Assembly (NCBI RefSeq): GCF_014174305.1
Contig: NZ_JABEQH010000017.1
Coordinates: 1-64,000, forward strand
DNA: 64,000 bases
Direction: 5' to 3'
DNA from: Gluconacetobacter johannae
Lineage (GTDB): Bacteria > Pseudomonadota > Alphaproteobacteria > Acetobacterales > Acetobacteraceae
The notes under the pieces are model-generated. The model saw only the letters and a list, made by a program, of their open reading frames with translations, searched no databases and was not told where the DNA came from. This document shows positions 44,977-53,919 of the stretch, in pieces (positions within the stretch are counted from its first letter, which is position 1; each line of letters starts with the position of its first letter). The position numbers and the translations under genes are program-made.

Positions 44977-45183
44977 ATGTTCGTGAAACCCGGACCGGGC
45001 CGCGCGGTGCGCTGGCCCGGCACGCTGCGGCTGCTCGCGCCCGAGGGCGCCGAGGTGCCGGAAACCACCTTCTGGCTGCTCTGCCTGAAGCATGGCGACG
45101 TCGTGAAGGCTGTCGCCCCGGGGGCGGCGGCAATCGCCGCGCCGGCGCCCGCCCCCCCTGACAAGACCGAGGTGCCGGCATGA
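44977..45183 (+). CDS. DUF2635 protein, Mu gp38-like
   Basis: The 68-residue product has the DUF2635 pattern: MFVKPGPGRAVRWPGTLRLLAPEGAEVPETTFWLL..GDVV. In Mu the counterpart precedes the sheath gene, as here. It marks the switch from lambda-like head to Mu-like tail genes. Role in the tail is not known. ATGA overlap with the sheath gene. Confidence 0.85.
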   Translation: MFVKPGPGRAVRWPGTLRLLAPEGAEVPETTFWLLCLKHGDVVKAVAPGAAAIAAPAPAPPDKTEVPA

Positions 45184-46670
45184 GCGGGTCCATCACCGTT
45201 CCGGGCTACTCGGACAGTAACCGACTGCCCGGCGTCTATTTCGCGCTCGACGCCACCAAGGCCAACACGGCCAGCGTCACGCGCCGAATCCTGATCGTCG
45301 GGCAGATGCTGGCTGCCGCGCCGGCGGCGGCTGGAGTCGCGACGATCTCCGCCGGACCGACCGATGCGATCGGCAAATATGGCGCGGGGTCGCACTGCGC
45401 GCGGATGGTCGCCCGCTATCGCGGGATCGACACGACCGGCGAGGTCTGGGTGCTGCCGCTGTCCGATGACGCGGCCGCGGCGGCCGCTGCCGGATCGTTC
45501 GCCATCACCGGTCCGGCATCGGCATCGGGCACCCTGTGCCTGTACGTCGGCGACCAGCTGATCGCAACCGGCGTGTCGGCCGGGGACACCGCGTCGGCCA
45601 TCGCCGCGAACGTCGTGGCGGCGGCGACTGCCACCCCCAGCCTGCCGGTCTCGCTCGCCGTCGATGGGACGACGAACACGAAGATCAACGTCACGGCCCT
45701 GAACAAGGGGCTTGCCGGCAACGACATCCAGTTGGGCCTGAACCTGCTGGGCACTCCCGGCGGCCAGTCCCTGCCGGGCGGTATGGCGGTCACGATCACG
45801 GCCATGGCGGGCGGGACGCAGAACCCCACCACCCTGGCGACGGCGCTGGCCACCATGGGCGACCGCGTCTACGATCTGGTCCTGCATCCCTATACCGATA
45901 CTGCCAGCCTCGACGCGTTCAAGCAGCTGTTCGACAATCTGACCGGCCGGTGGTCGGCGACGCAGCAGCTCTACGGGCATGCGATCACCGCCTATCGCGG
46001 CACCTATGGGGCAGCCACGACGTTCGGCCTGGCCCAGAACGACCCGCACGCTACGATCATGCCGATTTCCGACAGCCCGTCGTCGCCGATGGACTGGGCG
46101 GCCGAAATCGGGGCGCAGGCGGCCATCTCGATGCGCGGCAACCCCGCGACGCCGATCACCGGCCTGGCGCTGACCGTCATGCCGCCGTCCGATGCCGGCC
46201 GCTTCATCGCCGACCAGCGCAACAGCCTGCTGCATGACGGCCTGTCGACCTTCACCGTCGATGATAGCGGCACGGTGATGATCGAGCGGCTGATCACGAC
46301 GTACCAGACGAACGCGGCGGGCGTCCCGGATAACAGCTATCTCGACATCGAGACGCTGCTGACCGCCGAAATCTGCCTGCAGGACATGAGGATCTTCCTG
46401 GCCAGCCAGTTCGCCGCCTGCATCCTCGTCGCCGATGGCACCAAGATCCCGGCTGGAGTCAGGGCGACGACCGCGCAGCTGATCGGCAAGGCGTGTGCAG
46501 CGCGCTACCGCGTGCAGGCCGCGAACCTCTGGGTCCAGAACCCGGACATCTTTGCTGCAAGTGTCGTCGCCACGAATGCCGGCAGCGGCCTGGTCACCCT
46601 GCTGCTGCCCTACAACTGGGCCAACCAGCTGCGCTGCATCGCCGGCGATGTGCAGTTCATCAAATCGTAA
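45180..46670 (+). CDS. Contractile tail sheath protein (Mu gpL-like)
   Basis: The 496-residue product forms the contractile sheath. Mu gpL traits are the N-terminal PGYSDSNRLPGVYFALD, the central HATIMPISDSPSSPMDWAAEIGAQAA and the C-terminal IETLLTAEICLQDMRIFLASQF..TTAQLIGKACAARYRVQ. Length matches Mu L (495). It shows that the virion is a myovirus. Confidence 0.92.
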   Translation: MSGSITVPGYSDSNRLPGVYFALDATKANTASVTRRILIVGQMLAAAPAAAGVATISAGPTDAIGKYGAGSHCARMVARYRGIDTTGEVWVLPLSDDAAAAAAAGSFAITGPASASGTLCLYVGDQLIATGVSAGDTASAIAANVVAAATATPSLPVSLAVDGTTNTKINVTALNKGLAGNDIQLGLNLLGTPGGQSLPGGMAVTITAMAGGTQNPTTLATALATMGDRVYDLVLHPYTDTASLDAFKQLFDNLTGRWSATQQLYGHAITAYRGTYGAATTFGLAQNDPHATIMPISDSPSSPMDWAAEIGAQAAISMRGNPATPITGLALTVMPPSDAGRFIADQRNSLLHDGLSTFTVDDSGTVMIERLITTYQTNAAGVPDNSYLDIETLLTAEICLQDMRIFLASQFAACILVADGTKIPAGVRATTAQLIGKACAARYRVQAANLWVQNPDIFAASVVATNAGSGLVTLLLPYNWANQLRCIAGDVQFIKS

Positions 46671-46679
46671 GGGGTCCCC

Positions 46680-47063
46680 ATGTCGGGAACTGTCTATCGT
46701 GGCCCCCTTGCGGGCACGGCCACCCTCATCATCAATGGCGCGGTCTTCAATGTCGTCGGCGAGGCCCAGCACCAGGCCGCCGGGCCGGTCAACGAGACCC
46801 TGAAGGGCCAGAGCGCCGTCGAGGGCTTCTCGCAGATGCCGGGCGAGGGCTTCATCCAGGTCACCCTGCGCGACCGGCCCGATTTCGACGCCACGTCGCT
46901 GCAGGGCGCGAGCGGCCTGACCGTCGTGCTGGTCAAGGCCAACGGCCAGGTCGTCACGGCTGTGAACGCCTGGCAGACCGAGCGGATCAACGTGAACACG
47001 CAGGAAGGAACCTTCGAATTCCACTGCGAGAGCGATACCGTCACCGTGGATATCGTATCATGA
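46680..47063 (+). CDS. Tail tube protein (Mu gpM-like)
   Basis: The 127-residue product forms the inner tail tube. The stretch LKGQSAVEGFSQMPGEGFIQVTLRDRPDFD and the ending VTVDIVS match the Mu gpM/FluMu gp40 family. It follows the sheath gene by nine bases and overlaps the next start (ATGA). Confidence 0.9.
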   Translation: MSGTVYRGPLAGTATLIINGAVFNVVGEAQHQAAGPVNETLKGQSAVEGFSQMPGEGFIQVTLRDRPDFDATSLQGASGLTVVLVKANGQVVTAVNAWQTERINVNTQEGTFEFHCESDTVTVDIVS

Positions 47064-47862
47064 GCGGACCGACCGACGACGAGGCGATGGCCGTCCTGTC
47101 CGCTCCGGACGAGCGCATGGAACCGGAGGCCGAAGCGGGCGTGTTCGTGCCCGACGAGCCGATCATCCTGAAAAAGGGCGGCACGTTCACCGAACTGCGC
47201 CTGCGCGAGCCGACGGTGTTCGAGACCCTGTACGCCGCCAAGGTCATTGGCAAGCGCGCCACGCAGGAATCGATCTATGACTCGCAGATCGACCTGGTCG
47301 CGCGCGTGTCGAAATGGCCGGTCGTCGCCGTCCACATGCTCGGCGCGCGGATGCTCGACGAGGCGGTGGAGTTCCTGTCCCGGTTCGAGCAGGAGGCCCG
47401 CCGGCCCGCCGACGCCGACCCGGACCTGTCGCCCGCCCTGATGCTGCAGTTCCTGCCGCCGATCGAGGCCGTGAACCAGGCCTTCCCCAGCATGTCGCTG
47501 CGGCCGCCCACGGTCGGCGAGCGGCGTCCCTACAAGGCCGCCGAGGCGCGCGGGACCGCCGAGGCCTTCCTGCAGGCGGAAATCGACCTGGTGCGCGCGG
47601 TCAGCGATTGGCCGCCGGCGGCGGTCCTGAAGATGCCGATCAGCCAGTTCGCACGCGCGTCGGATTACCTGACCGGTTTTTTTACACCTGGCCCGGGAAC
47701 TGGGAGCAGCTTCCTGCCGAGCTGACCCGCTTCTACACGGGCTGGACCCGCACCGAGGCCGAGGGGCTGACCGGCGACGAGCTGCTTGCGGCCGTCGAGG
47801 ACGCGAACCGGATCAGCGAACAGCAGAGGAAGGAAGCAGAACGCGGGAAGCGGCGGCGGTAG
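47060..47862 (+). CDS. Tail assembly chaperone, made by -1 frameshift (Mu gp41/42-like)
   Basis: The unshifted frame (47060-47725, 221 aa) starts with a gp41-type domain (EPIILKKGGTFTELRLREPTVFETLYAAKV). At T7 (47677-47683) a -1 slip continues into YTWPGNWEQLPAELTRFYTGWTRTEAEGLTGDELLAAVEDANRI and stops at 47862, giving about 267 residues. Such gpG/gpGT-type pairs, located between tube and tape-measure genes, are required for tail length control. Both products are probably needed. Confidence 0.88.
47677..47683 (+). other. T7 slippery site for -1 frameshift
   Basis: The zero-frame codons are GGT TTT TTT ACA; a -1 slip on T-TTT-TTT gives TAC next. The site lies 42 nt before the zero-frame stop and opens 179 nt of downstream coding. 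It fits the X-XXY-YYZ rule. Confidence 0.8.
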
Positions 47863-47867
47863 CCAGT

Positions 47868-48254
47868 TCAGGCACTCTCCCGCGCCAGCTTCTCGCGCGC
47901 CGCCTCGGCCAGGAACCGAGACCGATTCGTAGTGCGCCCCTTGATGGCGTCCAGAAGGGATTCCTCAAGGGTCACGTTCACCCGGATCAACCGGGCAGGC
48001 TCCGCCACATCGATCAGGAATGCGATGCCATCGCGGTTATCCGGATCGGCCATTACGACGTCCGCGTTGGACGGCGCGGGGATGCTCTCGCCGTCCTCGC
48101 GCATGCTGTCGATATGGAAGGCCAGCGCCTCAGCCGCGCGCTGGCGCGCCTGTTCCAGCGTGTCGCCGGCGGTGATGCAGCCGGGGAAGTCCGGGAAATT
48201 GACGCTGAAGTCGCTGTCCGGGTCCTTCCGCAACAGCGCGATATACGATGCCAT
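47868..48254 (-). CDS. hicB: HicB-type antitoxin
   Basis: The 128-residue product has the HicB N-terminal fold (YIALLRKDPDSDFSVNFPDFPGCITAGDTLEQARQRAAEALAFHID) and a C-terminal ribbon-helix-helix (IRVNVTLEESLLDAIKGRTTNRSRFLAEAA) for DNA binding. It lies two bases after hicA on the minus strand. The pair is inserted, inverted, between the tail chaperone and tape-measure genes, five bases after the chaperone stop. Confidence 0.92.
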   Translation of the reverse strand: MASYIALLRKDPDSDFSVNFPDFPGCITAGDTLEQARQRAAEALAFHIDSMREDGESIPAPSNADVVMADPDNRDGIAFLIDVAEPARLIRVNVTLEESLLDAIKGRTTNRSRFLAEAAREKLARESA

Positions 48255-48256
48255 GA

Positions 48257-48445
48257 TTATCTGAGCCTCACGCCTGACTGTTTCTCAATGCTGCGGACGG
48301 TGCCCTTGGCCATATCCTGCTTGGGATGCGGGACGGTGACCAGACCCGGCCGCTCCGGGTGTTTGAACTGCCAGTGATCACCCCGCGTCCGAACATGGGT
48401 CCATCCGGCGGCCTCAATGGCCTTGATGATCTGCCGGCTGTTCAT
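48257..48445 (-). CDS. hicA: HicA-type mRNA interferase toxin
   Basis: The 62-residue product has the dsRBD-like HicA fold: MNSRQIIKAIEAAGWTHVRTRGDHWQFKHPERPGLVTVPHPK..KGTVRSIEKQSG. The catalytic His lies in GDHWQF. ATG 48445 gives the usual size; a longer in-frame start at 48472 lies within the operator. HicA degrades mRNA when HicB is lost. Confidence 0.9.
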   Translation of the reverse strand: MNSRQIIKAIEAAGWTHVRTRGDHWQFKHPERPGLVTVPHPKQDMAKGTVRSIEKQSGVRLR

Positions 48446-48461
48446 GTGTAACAAATACACA
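48445..48461. promoter_or_regulatory. Candidate HicB operator
   Basis: TGTGTA-ACAAA-TACACA is a perfect 6-bp inverted repeat with a 5-bp spacer touching the hicA start codon. More ACACAC/TACACAC half-sites occur at 48488-48503. The AT-rich stretch 48445-48520 contrasts with the surrounding tail genes and must hold the hicAB promoter. Confidence 0.55.
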
Positions 48462-48523
48462 TTAATCGGCAATAGGTCAAGTCAAAAACACACTCATACA
48501 CACTTTCGAAGCGGAATGCGGGA

Positions 48524-50482
48524 ATGGCAAACGCCGGCGTTAAGGTCGTCATCTCGGCTGCCGATCGGGCCAGCGCGGTCCTGGAGAAGATCAACGGCCG
48601 GATCGCCGCGCTGCAAGCGCCGGTCCGCCGTGCCCAGGCGGCTTTCGGGCGCTTTGCCAGCCTCTCGGGCCTGAACCGACTGGGCAATGGGTTGGCGGGC
48701 CTTGGGCGGCAGGCGCTGTCGGCGTTTCGCTATATGGGCCAGATCGTCCCCGTGCTGGGCGCGATCACCGGCGCGGCCAGCCTGGCAGGCATCTATCGCC
48801 TGTCCAGCGCCTGGGCGCAGTTCGGCACCCGCCTGATGAACACGTCGCGCACCATGGGCATGGCGCCCGATCGGCTGATGGCGATGCAGAACGCCGCGCG
48901 CCTGGGCGGGTCGTCGGCAGAATCCATGACGTCGGCGCTCCAGCAGTTGTCGGACCTGAAATGGCGCGGGCCGGCGGGCTTCGCGCCCGAGCAGATGGCG
49001 GCATTTCAGGCGTCGGGAATCATCAAGGGCGTCGAGAATCTGAAAGCCCTCAAGCCCGACGAGCTGTTCGCGCGGATCGCAGCCAAGATCGGCAGCATCC
49101 GAAACCCGGCTGCACAGGCGATCGCCGCAACGCAGTTGCTCGGCCAGGCGGGCGCGGACCTGCTGCCGGTCTTCCGCGAGGGGGCAAACCAGTGGGAAGC
49201 CGACATCCGCTTGGCGCAGCGGCACGGTCTGGTCACCGAAAAGCAGGCCGAGGCAGCGAATCAGTTGCGTCGCTCTCAGGAGAACCTGACCCAGTCCGTC
49301 GAGGGCTTGGGCTTCCGCGTCGCCGCCGTGCTGTCGCCGGTCCTGACGCCGCTGCTGAACCAGCTTTCGCAATGGATCGACACCAACCCGCAGGTGACCG
49401 AGGGCCTGAACGCACTGGGCCAGATGGTTCAGCAGTTCACGACGTGGCTGCGCAACAGCGGGTGGAGCGAGATCAAAGGCGATATCCGGGGTATCTATGA
49501 CGAGATCAAGGGCGTCGTGGATGGCCTCGGGGGCTGGAAACTGGCGGGGCACGATGCGCTGATCGCCCTGGCGGCGCTGTATGCGATGCCGGTCATCGCC
49601 GGCCTGTTTCAGGTCAGCGCAGCCATTCTGCAAATCGCGACGGCGCTGGGCGCGGTCGGGAGCGCTGGCGCCGTAGCGCGCCTGGGGCTTGCTGGGATCG
49701 GCGGGTATGCGGCGCATCGCGGCATGCTGCGGATGGATCCGAACGACCATTTTGGGTCGTGGATCGACAGCAACGTGCCCGGCGCCGCGCGCACCGACGA
49801 TTTCATGGCCCGTTATACCGGGTTCGGCCGGACGTATGACCAGCAGGATCAGGCGCGTCGGTTCTTCGCCGGCCGGGATGCGCGGGATTACTTCGTGTCG
49901 CAGGGCTGGACGCCTCAGCAGGCCGCGGGGATCGTCGCCAACCTGGATCAGGAAAGCGGGATTCGTATTGGCGCATCTGGAGATGGTGGCAGGGCATTCG
50001 GTATCGGCCAGTGGCATGGCGACCGGCAGGGCCGATTCCGCACTCTGTTCGGCCACGATATCCGCCAGTCCCGCATGAGCGAGCAGCTCCAGTTCGTGCA
50101 GTGGGAACTAACCCATTCGGAAGCGGGGGCCGGGGCAGCCCTGCGCCAGGCGCGAACCGCCCGAGAGGCCGGCGCCATCGTATCGAGCTTGTATGAGCGG
50201 CCGCAGGACGTTGCGGGGAACATGCAGCTCCGAAGCGATCTTGCAGAGCAATGGTCCGAGCGTCTGAACGCCTCCGGCGCGCCCCTTACTGTGCCGCCTG
50301 GCAACATCAACGGGCCGCCCCCGTCAGTATCGGGCCCGCAATCGCTGACGGTGCGGATCGAGAACGAGAACGCCCCGCGCGGACAGCGGATCAAGATCGC
50401 GGATGCCTCCCAAGGCGTACGCGTTGGCGGCATCAGCCAGAGCCGGGCAATGGATCCGGTCAATTCGGAAGGGGGATCGTAA
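48524..50482 (+). CDS. Tape measure protein with tail-lysozyme domain
   Basis: The 652-residue product sets tail length. Residues 1-60 and 210-300 are helical (VISAADRASAVLEKINGRIAALQ). Hydrophobic helices lie near residues 65-90 and 340-400. A phage tail-lysozyme domain spans about residues 450-560 (YFVSQGWTPQQAAGIVANLDQESG..AFGIGQWHGDRQGRF), with the likely catalytic Glu at 477. So it may also open the cell wall during infection. The C-terminus is Pro/Gly-rich. It follows the hicAB insertion. Confidence 0.88.
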   Translation: MANAGVKVVISAADRASAVLEKINGRIAALQAPVRRAQAAFGRFASLSGLNRLGNGLAGLGRQALSAFRYMGQIVPVLGAITGAASLAGIYRLSSAWAQFGTRLMNTSRTMGMAPDRLMAMQNAARLGGSSAESMTSALQQLSDLKWRGPAGFAPEQMAAFQASGIIKGVENLKALKPDELFARIAAKIGSIRNPAAQAIAATQLLGQAGADLLPVFREGANQWEADIRLAQRHGLVTEKQAEAANQLRRSQENLTQSVEGLGFRVAAVLSPVLTPLLNQLSQWIDTNPQVTEGLNALGQMVQQFTTWLRNSGWSEIKGDIRGIYDEIKGVVDGLGGWKLAGHDALIALAALYAMPVIAGLFQVSAAILQIATALGAVGSAGAVARLGLAGIGGYAAHRGMLRMDPNDHFGSWIDSNVPGAARTDDFMARYTGFGRTYDQQDQARRFFAGRDARDYFVSQGWTPQQAAGIVANLDQESGIRIGASGDGGRAFGIGQWHGDRQGRFRTLFGHDIRQSRMSEQLQFVQWELTHSEAGAGAALRQARTAREAGAIVSSLYERPQDVAGNMQLRSDLAEQWSERLNASGAPLTVPPGNINGPPPSVSGPQSLTVRIENENAPRGQRIKIADASQGVRVGGISQSRAMDPVNSEGGS

Positions 50483-51790
50483 ATGTCCGGCGCGCTGTCC
50501 GCCCTGACGAGCATCGCGGGTGAATACCTGCAATGTTCGTTCCGGGGCGTGCCCTTTGCCGTGGTCGGCAGTGGCGGCCAGAATGGGCGGAATTTCTCGA
50601 TCCACCGCTACCCGTTCCGCGACACGGTCTGGGCCGAGGATCTCGGCAAGGCCCCGCGCCTCTACCGGATCCGTGGGTTCATCACCGGACCATTATGCCT
50701 GGCGCAGCGCGATCTGCTGGTGACGGTAACCGAGCAGAAGGGGCCCGGCCTGCTGGTCCATCCCTCCCTCGGGGTCATCCGGGCGGCCTGCCTGCGGTTC
50801 GAATGGCGGGAGCGCGAGGGTGTCACCGGGGTGGTCGATCTCGAATTCGAGTTCGTCGAGCAGAAGAACTATCTGTCCACCACCATCCTGACGGCCCTGC
50901 ATGCGGCCATCGGCATCGCGGCGATGGCGTTCAGTTCGGCGGCCTCGTCCGATTATCAATCCGATGCGAGGGCCCCCTATCAGGTCGGGGCGTCGGTCGG
51001 CGCAGCCGCGGCCAAGGTGGCGGCAGGATGGGCGGCGGGCGCGGCAACCGCCATCCGCTCGCCGGGCGCCTTTGGCGCGGCAGTCGCCACGCTGCCGGGC
51101 AACAACGACCGGTATGCTGGCGGAAATGCCGCCCTGGTCGATCCGTCGGCGACCGTCTCGTCAGCTCTGGCGGGGCTGACCGTCAGCCGGCAGGCCGTCG
51201 ATGCCTGCGTCGTCGCGGCGGCCGGGGCAACCGACGCGCCATCCCTGGCGACGGCGGTCCTGGCCGTGCCGGAGGCGCTGCGGGTCGGCATCGTCGATCC
51301 TGGGGTGCAGATCGACCTGCTGTCGGTCCTGACGACCTGCGCGCCGCAGGTTCTGGCGTCGTCGGCGCCGATCGGCGGCGCGATGGCGACGGTTCAGGTC
51401 GCCACGGCGGCACTGTGCCGGCAGGCCGCGCTGGTCTCGATCGCCATGGCGTGCGCCGACTGGCAGCCGACATCGTCCAACGAGGCCGAGGCCCTGCGCC
51501 GGCGCGTCGGCATCCTGCTGGACGACGAGGCGACGATCGCTGCGGATGCCGGCAACGATGCGACCTGGCAGGCCCTGCGCGCGCTGCGCGCCCAGGTACT
51601 TCAGGACCTTGCGGACCGGGCCAGCCGTCTGCCCGACCTGATCGCCGTCACACGCAACGCCCCGCTGCCGGCCCTGGTGCTGGGGCAGCAGATCTATGCC
51701 GACGCAACCCGCGCGCCGGAGTTGGTCCAGCGCGCGAACCCCATCCACCCGGCATTCATGCCGGCCAGTTTCGAGGCCCTGTCGTCATGA
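50483..51790 (+). CDS. Tail/DNA circularisation protein (Mu gpN-like)
   Basis: The 435-residue product begins with a DNA_circ_N-type domain (YLQCSFRGVPFAVVGSGGQNGRNFSIHRYPFRDTVWAEDLG, then RIRGFITG and VEQKNY). An Ala-rich helical C-terminal part follows. In Mu the gpN homologue is a baseplate/tail protein. The start is directly after the tape-measure stop. Confidence 0.85.
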   Translation: MSGALSALTSIAGEYLQCSFRGVPFAVVGSGGQNGRNFSIHRYPFRDTVWAEDLGKAPRLYRIRGFITGPLCLAQRDLLVTVTEQKGPGLLVHPSLGVIRAACLRFEWREREGVTGVVDLEFEFVEQKNYLSTTILTALHAAIGIAAMAFSSAASSDYQSDARAPYQVGASVGAAAAKVAAGWAAGAATAIRSPGAFGAAVATLPGNNDRYAGGNAALVDPSATVSSALAGLTVSRQAVDACVVAAAGATDAPSLATAVLAVPEALRVGIVDPGVQIDLLSVLTTCAPQVLASSAPIGGAMATVQVATAALCRQAALVSIAMACADWQPTSSNEAEALRRRVGILLDDEATIAADAGNDATWQALRALRAQVLQDLADRASRLPDLIAVTRNAPLPALVLGQQIYADATRAPELVQRANPIHPAFMPASFEALSS

Positions 51791-53001
51791 GCGGATTGTT
51801 GTCGTCGATCACCGACGTGCTCGGCTACGGCAGCCAGCCGTCGGACGATGTGTCGATCATCATCGGCAACACCGTCATCAGCGGCTGGACGGATGTCACG
51901 ATCCGTGTGGGCATCGAAATCATGCCCTGGACGGCCGAGCTGTCCACAACCGAATGGCAGCCCGAGCTGGACGAGAACGAGACGATCCAGGAAGGCGACG
52001 CCTGCCAGATCAAGATCGGCAACGATCTGGTCATCACCGGCTACGTCATCACGGTCGATCGCGAGGTCGGGCCCGAAGAACATATCGTCCGCGTCTCGGT
52101 CGCCTCCAAGAGCGTGGACCTGGTCGAAGGCGCGGCCGAGTTCGCGACCTACCAGATGACCAACACCAATGCCCTGGCGCTGGTGAAGAAGGTCTGCGAG
52201 CCAGCCGGGATTTCGGTCTATCCGGTCGGGCTGGCTGGGATCACCGACATCCAGCAATTCTCGGTCATCCTGACCGAGACGGCCTATGAGGTGATCGAGC
52301 GCATCTGCCGCTTCGCTGCGTGCCTGTTCTATGACCGCCCCGACGGCAATATCACCCTGTCAGATGTCGGCAGCAGCGTCGCGGTCAGCGGCTTCGTCCT
52401 GGGCGGGAATGCTGAGCGGATGCGCCGGCGCGCCAGCATGGCCGGGCGATATGCGGACGTAACCGCGATCAAGCAGACCCCCATCATTCTGTTCTCGTCG
52501 CCGGATGAGGACGATTTCATCAGCCAACTGGAAGCGGAGACAGTCGGCCAGCCGGCGACCGATCCAGGGGTCACGCGACCTTGGCGCCACCTCCTCATCC
52601 CGTACGAGCAGGGAGACGCCGGCGGCCAGAATGCCCGCAAGCGCGTGCTCTGGGAGGTCGCCCGCCGGTACGGCCGCTCACAGGTCATCGAAGTGACCTG
52701 TGATAGCTGGCGGGATGCGTCAGGGAAGCTGTGGCAGCCGAACACCATTGCCCAGGTCACGGCGCCCCGGCTGAAGTTCAACGGCCCGCTGCTGATCGCC
52801 GAGCTGGTCTTCCACCGCGACGAAGACGGCACGCACGCCGATGTCGTCCTGATGCCGCCCGAAGCGTTTCAGCCGGAACCAATCCTGCTGCCGATGCAAT
52901 CGAACCTCGGCGTGCAGGCCATAACCAGCAACGATGCCCCGGCGCCGGTATCCGGCATCACGGCGACACCGCTGCCGCCTCTCATGCCGGGTGGGTTATG
53001 A
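51787..53001 (+). CDS. Baseplate hub protein (Mu gp44/gpP-like)
   Basis: The 404-residue product matches the Mu gp44 hub: VSIIIGNTVISGWTDVTIRVGIEIMPWTAELSTTEW, then the gp27-like LALVKKVCEPAGISVYPVG..AYEVIERICRFAACLFYDRPDGNITLSDVG. ATGA overlap with the previous gene. Confidence 0.9.
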   Translation: MSGLLSSITDVLGYGSQPSDDVSIIIGNTVISGWTDVTIRVGIEIMPWTAELSTTEWQPELDENETIQEGDACQIKIGNDLVITGYVITVDREVGPEEHIVRVSVASKSVDLVEGAAEFATYQMTNTNALALVKKVCEPAGISVYPVGLAGITDIQQFSVILTETAYEVIERICRFAACLFYDRPDGNITLSDVGSSVAVSGFVLGGNAERMRRRASMAGRYADVTAIKQTPIILFSSPDEDDFISQLEAETVGQPATDPGVTRPWRHLLIPYEQGDAGGQNARKRVLWEVARRYGRSQVIEVTCDSWRDASGKLWQPNTIAQVTAPRLKFNGPLLIAELVFHRDEDGTHADVVLMPPEAFQPEPILLPMQSNLGVQAITSNDAPAPVSGITATPLPPLMPGGL

Positions 53002-53474
53002 CCGCCCCGATCCTGCGCGTCGCACGCCGCGTGGCGATGGCCATTGGGATCGGACGACAGACGGCAAACACCGACGAAAGCCGCACGACGGCCACCGTGC
53101 AGGTTGCGCTGCCCGGCGGCGAGTTGCACAGCGATGTGCCGATGGTCCAACTCTATGGCTTCGCCAGCCGGCCCGTGCCGGGGTCCGACCTGATCGTGCT
53201 GTTCCAGGGCGGCGATCGGTCGCGCGGCGTGGCCATCGCCAGCGGAGACCAGCGCAACCGGCCGACCGACCTGCAGCCCGGCGAAGCCTGCCTCTTCCAT
53301 CCTGCCAGTGGCAATCGCGTCTGGATGAAAGCTGACGGGTCGATCGCCCACAACGCGCCGGTGGTCGAATCATCCGACGTGCTGCGTGCGGGGAACGGGG
53401 CGACCGGGTCCTTCACGACGCCGACAGGGCTTACCGTCACGGTGCGGGACGGCATCATCACCAACATCTATTGA
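52998..53474 (+). CDS. Baseplate spike assembly protein (Mu gp45-like)
   Basis: The 158-residue product carries the gpV/gp45 OB-fold pattern (TATVQVALPGGELHSDVPMVQLYGFASRPVPGSDLIVLFQGGDRSRGVAIASGDQRNRPTDLQPGEACLF). A beta-helical C-terminal tip follows (GSFTTPTGLTVTVRDGIITNI). It forms the membrane-piercing spike. Confidence 0.9.
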   Translation: MTAPILRVARRVAMAIGIGRQTANTDESRTTATVQVALPGGELHSDVPMVQLYGFASRPVPGSDLIVLFQGGDRSRGVAIASGDQRNRPTDLQPGEACLFHPASGNRVWMKADGSIAHNAPVVESSDVLRAGNGATGSFTTPTGLTVTVRDGIITNIY

Positions 53475-53483
53475 GGCAGACCG

Positions 53484-53909
53484 ATGAACGCCCAAGGGTC
53501 CAGCGTCATCGACGCGGATTATTTCGACCGGGTCGCCAAACGCATCAGGCAGGTCACCTCGTGTTCGGACCTGCAACAGGTCGTGCAGAAGGAAATGACG
53601 GCGATCCAGGCGCAGGTATCCGCGATCAAGGCGCAGCTTGAAGCCCTGGGGCCGATTGCCGCCCTTCTCGAAGGGCCATCGGCGGACCTCACCAAGATCG
53701 TCTCCTGGATCGAGAACCTCATCGCCGGCCTCATCAAGCCCCTGTACCAGCCGTACCTGACCGGCACATCCCAACTGGCGCAAATCGCCGAGGGCGTCGC
53801 AAAGGTCGCCGCCGCCGCCGAAGAGGCTGCGGCCAACATCACCAGCTGCGCCATTTCGATCCCGGCCGTCGCCATCAGCAGCGTGACGAGTCCCTCCACC
53901 TCAAGCTGA
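53484..53909 (+). CDS. Additional baseplate-region protein, 141 aa
   Basis: Unrecognised. Helical, with a coiled coil (DLQQVVQKEMTAIQAQVSAIKAQLEALG) and an Ala-rich helix, then a hydrophobic Ser-rich end. Mu has no gene at this place between gp45 and gp46, so it is an added component. It may trimerise with the spike or fibre. Confidence 0.6.
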   Translation: MNAQGSSVIDADYFDRVAKRIRQVTSCSDLQQVVQKEMTAIQAQVSAIKAQLEALGPIAALLEGPSADLTKIVSWIENLIAGLIKPLYQPYLTGTSQLAQIAEGVAKVAAAAEEAAANITSCAISIPAVAISSVTSPSTSS

Positions 53910-53919
53910 CGGCGGCCAC

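Noticed and set aside
44808-47024. 738-codon minus-strand frame across sheath and tube genes
   Set aside because: Antisense shadow of well-recognised Mu-like tail genes.
50533-51786. Upstream extension of the hub protein frame
   Set aside because: Gly/Arg-rich out-of-frame reading of the gpN gene. The true start at 51787 is marked by ATGA and the hub N-terminus.
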